A stretch of DNA of 64,000 bases from Trichaptum fuscoviolaceum (lineage: Eukaryota > Basidiomycota > Agaricomycetes > Hymenochaetales > Trichaptaceae), in the NCBI GenBank assembly GCA_910574455.1, contig CAJSYZ010000010.1:2012770-2076769 (forward strand), read 5' to 3'. A model generated the notes under the pieces. The model worked only from the letters and a program-made list of their open reading frames with translations, did not search any database and was not told where the DNA came from. Position 1 is the first letter of the stretch. Each line of letters opens with the position of its first letter. Made by a program: the position numbers and the translations under genes. Shown one piece after another: positions 58,043-64,000 of this stretch.

Positions 58043-58204
58043 TACCTTTTTTTCGCTAAGACTTTGCTTTGCAATGTAGTCGCCTGTAAAATGTGTAGAT
58101 GGGTAAGGAGACGTACATCTTCGAGTAGACTCGTGTTCGGGCGGAAAGAATGGATACCTCAAAACTTGAAGATGCGAAGTAGCACGGACACACGATAGGA
58201 CCCC

Positions 58205-58374
58205 AATCATGATGTGCCAGTAGTGCTAGGGGGCCTGTCTGTGAAGCTCACTGTGCTTTGAGAACCTCGTGTGCCTGTCTGTGAAGCTCACTGTGCTGAC
58301 CTTCCCACACGAGGTTCTCAAAGCACAGTGAGCTTCACAGACAGGCCCCCTAGCACTACTGGCACATCATGATT
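58205..58374. repeat. perfect 69-bp inverted repeat
   Basis: Arm 58205-58273 (AATCATGATGTGCCAGTAGT... to ...CCTCGTGTG) and arm 58306-58374 are exact reverse complements over 69 bp. The 32-nt spacer starts with CCTGTCTGTGAAGCTCACTG, a direct repeat of part of the arm. It lies between C5 and S5. Perfect arms suggest a very recent inverted duplication or gene conversion between the arms. Confidence 0.95.
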
Positions 58375-58528
58375 AGCTACACTGACCACTGGGGTCCTAT
58401 CGCAGGCATGAACTGATCCCTTGTCCATTGCAACTTGAATGAGATATAAAGAACACCACAGTTTTCACCTATATGAACATCACTAAACATCCCTGGCTAC
58501 CATCTCTCATATTCATTACCGTCATACG

Positions 58529-59479
58529 ATGCAGTCCAACACATCTCTGCCAACTGACTATTACCCACTGGCAGCCGACTTTCCAATAAATGACTTGACT
58601 TCTCACTGGCAGCCCGAGGCTGTTAATGCTCCCGCGTGGCAGTCCGGACCTCTGTCAGTTACTGGTATCGCGGATACGTCCGTCTCTAGCTTGCACTCTG
58701 CGAGCGTCGAGTACGTGCACTCCGGATGATCACAACTCATTTTAATTGTGTTCGACAGTAGCGGGCTTCCGTCCACATCAGCAACATCTCAAGTCACAAC
58801 GGACTACAGCACGACTCCAGTCGGTGCTCTACAGACGACCGGCTCTCAATATCATGGGACGGCTGGGCGCGTATCTTACTGAGCAATGCATTGTCCTCGT
58901 ACTCATGATCTCATCCTTTTGCAGCGAATATATCGCAAGCCACATAGCTCCGCCCCCTCCGGAGCTAGGTATATCTTATACCTTTAAGAACATGGGACCG
59001 GATAACTACCGAGCAAGTACGCGTTCTGGTACTTTGGCCGCCAATGACGCTGGCATTGTATCCTCAAACGAAGTCATTCAGCCCTCCATTCCAATGACTT
59101 CGGAAAGCTACTATCAGCAAGGCCATATTTGGGACGCATGTGCAGAACCTTCCGGTCCATCAGGTATGTGCTGTAAACAGTGCTGTGGTCTTGAACGGTT
59201 TGACAATGTTTATTCACAGACACGTACAATGCGACTGTTACACCGGCAGCTGGGCCATCTACTCTGAGAAACCATGATTATACGCAAGATAACTCCAGTG
59301 TCCCATCGTGTACGTCTATCTATCTGACTCTTACCTTGTCATGCGTTAGTGAGCTAACGTTACAATCAGATCAATACCGCAATGGTGCTCCAGTAGCCTT
59401 GGTCTTGCTTTCCGGAGCGTCGCCTTTCTACATCCCTATGGATGTTGCAAACGCTTTGCAAAACATGTATACGCATTAA
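58529..59479 (+). CDS. S5: S-family protein, 242 aa, intact, probable GC donor
   Basis: Five exons (58529-58710, 58759-58866, 58925-59163, 59220-59309, 59370-59479) with family phases 2, 2, 1, 1 give 242 aa. It starts MQSNTSLPTDYYPL; the exon-1 end SVSSLHSASVE and the C-terminal LVLLSGASPFYIPMDVANAL show the relationship. The second intron begins GCGCGT where other S genes have GTGCGT. A GC-AG intron is needed to keep the frame; otherwise splicing would fail. The upstream TATA-like ATATAAAG is at about 58444. Confidence 0.75.
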
Positions 59480-59738
59480 TGATATGATGAAATACGCACT
59501 CAGGGGCTGTGCTCTCAATGGACTTCTTCTGTATTGATCCTTCGCCGTTTCTCTGTGTGCTGATTTCGTTCTTCTCGGGTGGTTTCAGTTTAACACCTAA
59601 CCCATATGATTGTTTTTACAGCTATAATTTGTTAGAATGATATGTTGCTTCTTCGAAGAATCAGTACCTTGCTTTGACTTATGGCATTTAGAGGGCTTCG
59701 ACATCTGAGCAGATTCCGGATCTGCTGATAATGGTTCA
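59480..59738. other. 3' flank of S5, no gene
   Basis: Only short frames are present, between convergent S5 and the minus-strand membrane protein frame. Confidence 0.4.
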
Positions 59739-60092
59739 TTAACTTGAGCTAAATTTATGGCTGCTTTCGTCATTGGGAGGAACAACATGTACGGATATAT
59801 ATTTCTCATTTTTAATCTCCAAACTTTGAGGGTGTATGATACTTTGGCGTGTAAGGGCTTTATCAATCACTTCGAGAGCATTGTCAACAGAATGGCAAAG
59901 AACATATTGGATACCAGCAATGCACAAGAATATCAAAACAAGCCAAAGAACTATACCGAAGAGCTCAGAGAGACCCAGGTACAATAGCCTTCGGCAGCGC
60001 AAGCCGATCCAATGCTTGCCAGACTGGGGAGTCCGTTCCGAGTGCCGATAGTACGTGTGTGACGTACGCTGTGGCAAAGGTTGATCCTTCAT
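59739..60092 (-). CDS. small single-helix membrane protein or fragment
   Basis: The open frame from the ATG at 60092 encodes 117 aa: a basic N-terminus, one strong membrane helix (LFGIVLWLVLIFLCIAGIQY) and an extra-membrane tail. The layout (helix near the N-terminus, then an AL/VI/K-rich start of a beta domain) recalls the beginning of large fungal membrane proteins with a lumenal domain, so it may be the surviving 5' part of one. No promoter or intron evidence. Confidence 0.45.
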   Translation of the reverse strand: MKDQPLPQRTSHTYYRHSERTPQSGKHWIGLRCRRLLYLGLSELFGIVLWLVLIFLCIAGIQYVLCHSVDNALEVIDKALTRQSIIHPQSLEIKNEKYISVHVVPPNDESSHKFSSS

Positions 60093-60936
60093 CTTTATGT
60101 TTCGATCAGCATCACATATTTTCACCTTTTATAGCACTATATTCACGCCCGGTCAGACTGTGAAGTGGTCCGGTATCAAATGAACATGTCACTTCTCTGG
60201 CTCTCCAAAATAAACAATACGCCTAGATCACTGGCAGCTCTCCTTTCGTACCCCAAGCCCTATCTTAATCCTATGGACACAGATTCTTGGTTGATGCAAT
60301 CGAGATATCGGAATAGGAAAAGATGGGCTTGAATAGGGAGTGTGAGAACAGCCGCGGAAAATGACGTTTAGAGTAAAGAAGTAAACAACATTCAACTGCA
60401 CTCGTAGATCAACCATACCCGATCATTACCCGTGTCGCGAGCGGGGTATTTTCTTGTGTTTGCCGCGCGTTGGCTGCTTACGTTGCGTTTTTTGCCAGGG
60501 GCAGAGACGGCTTTCCATTCTCGTTAAGTTATGTCTTGTTTGTTTTAAACACTAATTAGGACATTCCGACGGTAAGCTAATTATGGATGCCGGCTCTGAC
60601 GGCCCCTGGGAACGAGGTTGATAAAACGGGACATTTGGTCCAAACTTTTGGACCAAATGTCCCGTTTCATTTGATCCAAACTTCCACCACCACCTCCAAC
60701 CACATCTGTCTATCGTCCGTGCTCGTCTCGCTGATGGTGGACAATGAGCATGAGTTAGTGGCCCCGGTATGCGGGGAAGAGGAAGATGAAAAGTTGACCT
60801 GAGGCGCCGAGGGAACGGCCACAGACGGAGGATAAACTTGAAAGAGATCTAGATTTGATCGCCCCACTGGCAGTGACATTCCCTGAATCGGGTAATCAGT
60901 AGGTCGAGAGATCGAGATCCCAGCACGTAGTCTCGA
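60093..60936. other. intergenic with a perfect hairpin
   Basis: No gene. Contains the 60624-60667 hairpin. Near 60893-60922 it holds a ~30 bp word (AATCAGTAGGTCGAGAGATC) that recurs as a direct repeat at 61627-61660, on the other side of the TIR element. Confidence 0.5.
60624..60667. repeat. perfect 21-bp hairpin
   Basis: Arm AAACGGGACATTTGGTCCAA(A) at 60624-60644 is exactly complementary to 60647-60667 across a 2-nt spacer. It is extremely stable as a cruciform or RNA stem. No adjacent gene explains it. Confidence 0.9.
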
Positions 60937-61531
60937 ACCAGACCAGGCTACTTATAAGGGTCGCTTTGCTCTGAAGGCGTAGCCGGTCTGGATTTCAAGG
61001 TTCAAATTTACAAGACTTTGCAGGGAGTTTGAATTATAATACAAATGTAGTAGCACACCCAGTTGATGTAATGACTAAGACACGAATAGAAATAGTGGAG
61101 CGAAACAACGCATATTTGCCACCGCCAAATGACGCAGGTGTACCTGACGCACGCCACCCGGCCGCAAGTGTGCATATAGACTTCGTAAAAGACACACGGA
61201 ATAAATATTATGGACTACTTAATGAAATTAATGCTTATAGCTTAACAATGCTAAGACATATTGTAGCAGTAGCTTTTAGAGGTGATAGTCAAGCATAGCC
61301 GACTACTACTAGGTGCTGAAGCTGTCTGCGCGACAACTTGGAAGTTAGTTTTTTATTACATTCACATGACGACATCAGACTTTATTTTTGGAATACGATG
61401 GAACCTATGAAATCACTACTACATTTGGATTAATTTCAAACTCCCTGCAAAGTCTTGTAAATTTAAACCTTGTAAACCAGGCCGGCTACGCCTTCCGAGC
61501 AAAGCGACCCATATAAGTAGCCTGGCCTGGT
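60937..61531. mobile_element. ~600-bp element with ~115-bp terminal inverted repeats
   Basis: Left arm 60937-61054 (ACCAGACCAGGCTACTTATA..., GGCGTAGCCGG, AATTTACAAGACTTTGCAGGGAGTTTGAA) matches the reverse complement of 61417-61531, with few differences. The interior (61055-61416) has an open frame of about 75 codons from the ATG at 61071 (MTKTRIEIVERNNAYLPPP). This frame has no transposase motif, so the element would be non-autonomous. Outside it, the AATCAGTA(GTA)GGTC word on both sides may mark a larger duplicated target or an older nesting event. Confidence 0.8.
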
Positions 61532-61544
61532 CACGAGGCTACCC

Positions 61545-61704
61545 AGCACGCTGACGGTCTCAACCGTGTGTAAAGGTCCTTCGACTCTTGCTGTCCTTCG
61601 ATTCTTGCTATCCTTCGATTCTTGCTAATCAGTAGTAGGTCAAGAGATCGAGATCCCACCAGCAAGAGTCGAAGGACCTTTACCCACGGTTGAGACAGCG
61701 TGCT
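61545..61704. repeat. imperfect palindrome with three 17-bp tandem units
   Basis: Arm 61545-61592 (AGCACGCTGACGGTCTCAAC...) pairs with 61661-61704. Next to the left arm the unit GTCCTTCGATTCTTGCT occurs three times in tandem (61575-61626, the first with C for T). The spacer holds the AGAGATCGAGATCCCA word also found at 60907-60922. Confidence 0.8.
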
Positions 61705-61740
61705 CAACCTGATCAGTCCGACCCGCCTCGTCCAAACTCA

Positions 61741-61860
61741 AGCTCTCTCGCTTGCACGTATAAAAGGACAGATGTCATGTACTGTTCCCTTCAACATACC
61801 ATCAGTTTTCCTCTCGTTTGATTCAGCACTACTATACGCCAAAACCAACTGCTTGATCAA
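61741..61860 (+). promoter_or_regulatory. S6 promoter, best TATA box of the family
   Basis: CTCTCTCGCTTGCACG then TATAAAAGGACAG (TATA at 61759-61767), CCTTCAACATACCATCAG and CACTACTATACGCCAAAACC, aligned with the S1, S2 and S4 upstream regions. Confidence 0.7.
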
Positions 61861-61905
61861 CACAGTTTGAGTCTACTCCTTCTATCATTCTTTTTTTTCG
61901 TCGAC

Positions 61906-62798
61906 ATGATATCTACTGAAGCCCCCTCGTGGCTAAATGGGAAAGCCCAAGCAGGCCACAGTTTCAGTGTCATGAAACTGTCCGACCTTGGTTCTGCAAG
62001 TGTCGAGTATGCAACATTCTGGATCATTAGTTCCTGATGCTTACTGTGTATATCTTTAGCGGGACTGTATCACCGTCACAAATCGAATCCGCGACGTCTC
62101 CGGTCAACAATTCGAACGTGGTCGGTGGATACACGAATGCCTACGGGTGTGCTAGGTGCGTGCCTCTAGCTGATGCCGCGAATTCCCTCGCCAACATCCG
62201 ATTCTTTGCAGCCAAGTTGGTCTTGTAGCTACAAGTCATACGGTTCAAGACACTACCTTCTCATTTCCGCCGTACGAAGCCCCATCAGAATATTCTACGC
62301 GCGCGGGTATCGAGAACATGGCTTCGGTGACCAACAGTTCTGAAATGATAGGTTTATCGCACTCCGGTCAATCACATACTTTCTACGATCATCAAGGGCC
62401 CTCGGGTCCGAGTGATTATGCACTGCATCACTATGATGCGCAAGCTTGCAATGGCTTCCAACCGGGTACGCAATATCGGCCTCGCTTTCTTCTACCATGC
62501 GCTTGCTAACGTTGTATCCCAGGCCATACTATTGATTATACGAATGTTGGTTCATCTGCCGGGCCGGTCCCACCGAATGGTCATGACTATACCTCCTCTA
62601 ACTCTAGCTCGCCATCAGGTATGTGTAGATTCTACAAGGCTCCTATTTAGTATGCTTACATTATCCATAGAGCAAAACTATCGGGATGTCGGTGCATCAG
62701 CTCTCGTTGTCATCCCCGGGACGCCGGCACTGGCGTTTAACATCCCTTTGCATTTTGCAAATGCGTTGCGTAAATGTTTCCACAATAGCGAGGCATAG
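61906..62798 (+). CDS. S6: S-family protein, ancestral ATG lost, 224 aa from second ATG
   Basis: Exons (61906-62006, 62060-62155, 62212-62465, 62523-62618, 62671-62798) share all family phases and give 224 aa. At the ancestral start the sequence is GATCAACACAGTTTGAG, and in the same short region a T run (61890-61898) also changes the old frame. The frame is open from the ATG at 61906 (MISTEAPSWLNGKAQAGHSF), the same second ATG used in the S4 model. SFSVMKLSDLGSASVE, TFSFPPYEAPSEYST, YDHQGPSGPSDYALHHY and the C-terminal ALVVIPGTPALAFNIPLHFAN are kept. Confidence 0.7.
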
Positions 62799-63029
62799 AA
62801 ACATACACATGGAAATGTGATATCAGCAATTCCTTCCCTTTCACTATTAATTCTATTCTGTTCATTTGTCGGATATTGTGATTTAAATATTCATAAACCT
62901 GGTTTTAAATAGTCCATTTCCAGGTCTACTTTGCTTCCGCTGTATCTGTATCTTGCTTTGATTTTGTCGTGCAAATCATTCGTGTTACTACTTACGTCGT
63001 TGAAACAATCCATCATGAGTTTACATTCA
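62799..63029. other. AT-rich 3' flank of S6
   Basis: Similar to the flank after S4 (TTCATTTGTCGGATATTGTGATTTAAAT), which shows that S and C copies were duplicated together with the spacer between them. Confidence 0.5.
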
Positions 63030-63680
63030 CCGAAAACGCAAGTAAATTGAACTGGAATGTCGACTCAAAACCCAACGAAGTCCACAGGAAGTTCGTGGAC
63101 GCTGGGGGGGATGTGTGTACGGCGGCTGCAAGCTGTGCCAAAGACGAGGGGTTTTAGAAGATAAGAAGTTCATGATGGGTATCAAAGGTGGAAAGTATGG
63201 TAAGGACGGGGAAGGATACGAGAGGAGGTTGGTAGAAAGGATAATACAGCCAGCAAAGTTATGGGAGAGAACGCGATATTGAATGCGACATCCTCCCTCA
63301 AGAAACTCTACACGTCACTTGGCTTTCGAAAGTCTAACAGTCACGACTAGAGCAACTCCACCACCATTGACCTTTGCATCTTCCTCAGGCCTGCGCGCTT
63401 CGGTCATAAAGCACTGCCGACGCGCTCGTATTGCTCGACAGCGCGCACCCTCGGCAACCCACACACCGACGCCCTCCTCCGCCTGTCCTCTCTCGGCTTG
63501 CGGAAGATCCTAAAGGTGATTTCTTTGGAGGAGGCGCGATAAGCAGCGAATCACGTCGAGGCCCATATCAGATAGTTAGACGCCGAAGAGCTCGAGCGAC
63601 AGAGCACGTAAAAGGAGCGCGCCGAGTCGGTGCAATCTGGTGAAGCTGCGAGAGACTTGCCGGATCCTGTAAGATAGTAT
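63030..63680 (+). pseudogene. decayed C-family copy C6
   Basis: Runs from the KSQFNKGRKK-equivalent (CAACGAAGTCCACAGGAAGTT) through AAGCTGTGCCAAAGACGAG, GGAGAGAACGCGATATTG (GENAIL), CTCCTCCGCCTGTCC and GACGCCGAAGAGCTCGAGCG (DAEELE). It has several stops (TAG in the Ser/Asn region, TAA before GAGCGCGCC) and no CaaX end. Confidence 0.65.
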
Positions 63681-63880
63681 GTAGATTAACAAGGAGACGT
63701 AGATATTCGAGTATACTTGCGCCCAGTCGTGAAGAGTGGATATCCTCTTCAATTATGAACGCAAGCTTGTAACCTCATTGACGTCTTGCGCCTCAGTGGT
63801 AACAATGTAATGTAGGTAAGGGGCCTGAAGCCTGCCCGGGCATGGAAAAATGGACGATCTGTTCGTGTCCTAAGATGGAA

Positions 63881-64000
63881 TGATGAAGCCTGCCTTTTGA
63901 TCCATGGTATGCGAAAGATTCGCGGAGCGTATCCTTCTTGAACCGTAACCGCAATAGCCAAGCAACGCTTTTACTGTTAAAGTAACCAGTATTGGGTCTT
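63881..64000 (-). pseudogene. M-family fragment, copy 3 (window edge)
   Basis: Similar over about 120 nt to 48110-48215 (shared words CCTTTT, GGTA.GC.AAAGA, AATA.CCAAGC.AC.CTTTTACTGTT). Its position after C6 mirrors the order C fragment then M at 47640-48640. It continues beyond the window. Confidence 0.4.

Noticed and set aside
60667..60879. Short frames on both strands at 60587-60879
   Set aside because: They span the perfect hairpin and have no domain or supported start.

Overview
The window looks like the genome of an Agaricomycete basidiomycete. Coding regions are split by many 45-70 nt GT-AG introns. There is an intact Plavaka-type transposase, an F-box family beginning MLLSELPADILIALF, and fragments of BCS1-like AAA, exportin-2/CSE1 and Ctr copper-transporter genes. 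No rRNA, tRNA, CRISPR array or prokaryotic operon was found. The species cannot be named from the sequence.

Layout. 1-1220: window edge plus one copy of a dispersed hairpin repeat. 1221-5821 (-): a many-exon lysine/acid-rich gene, divergent from 6100-10079 (+), a nine-exon intact Plavaka transposase. 10660-23607: three large, apparently intact orphan genes, called G (-, 611 aa), A (+, 1041 aa) and B (+, 931 aa; trypsin-like triad). They sit in intergenic DNA full of recurring short palindromic words. A 2.47 kb, almost identical direct repeat starts just after the stop codons of both A and B and carries a dead BCS1-like gene. 26934-27792: an intact stand-alone DEDDy 3'-5' exonuclease. 28440-34500: a graveyard of gene fragments (CSE1, a duplicated small gene, a Ctr gene) interspersed with five copies of the hairpin repeat. 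34662-44070: one intact and two broken F-box paralogues, plus one inverted, frameshifted member of the S family.

44626-64000 is a degenerating array built from three sequence families. S is an orphan five-exon gene family of 217-248 aa with a shared TATA promoter. C is a single-exon gene of 375 aa ending in a CaaX prenylation box. M is a minus-strand fragment family. One C gene and S1, S3 and S5 look intact. S4 and S6 have lost the ancestral start codon but stay open from a second ATG. The other copies are truncated or frameshifted. Foldback DNA is inserted between units, including a perfect 69 bp inverted repeat, a nested 392 bp foldback and a TIR element of about 600 bp.

The only functional connections I can support are transposition (the Plavaka gene), ubiquitin targeting (F-box genes), copper uptake (Ctr) and nucleolytic trimming (exonuclease). 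The S/C array and the G/A/B cluster are the strongest candidates for undescribed biology. All exon models come from reading frames, splice sites and comparison between copies; no database search was possible.
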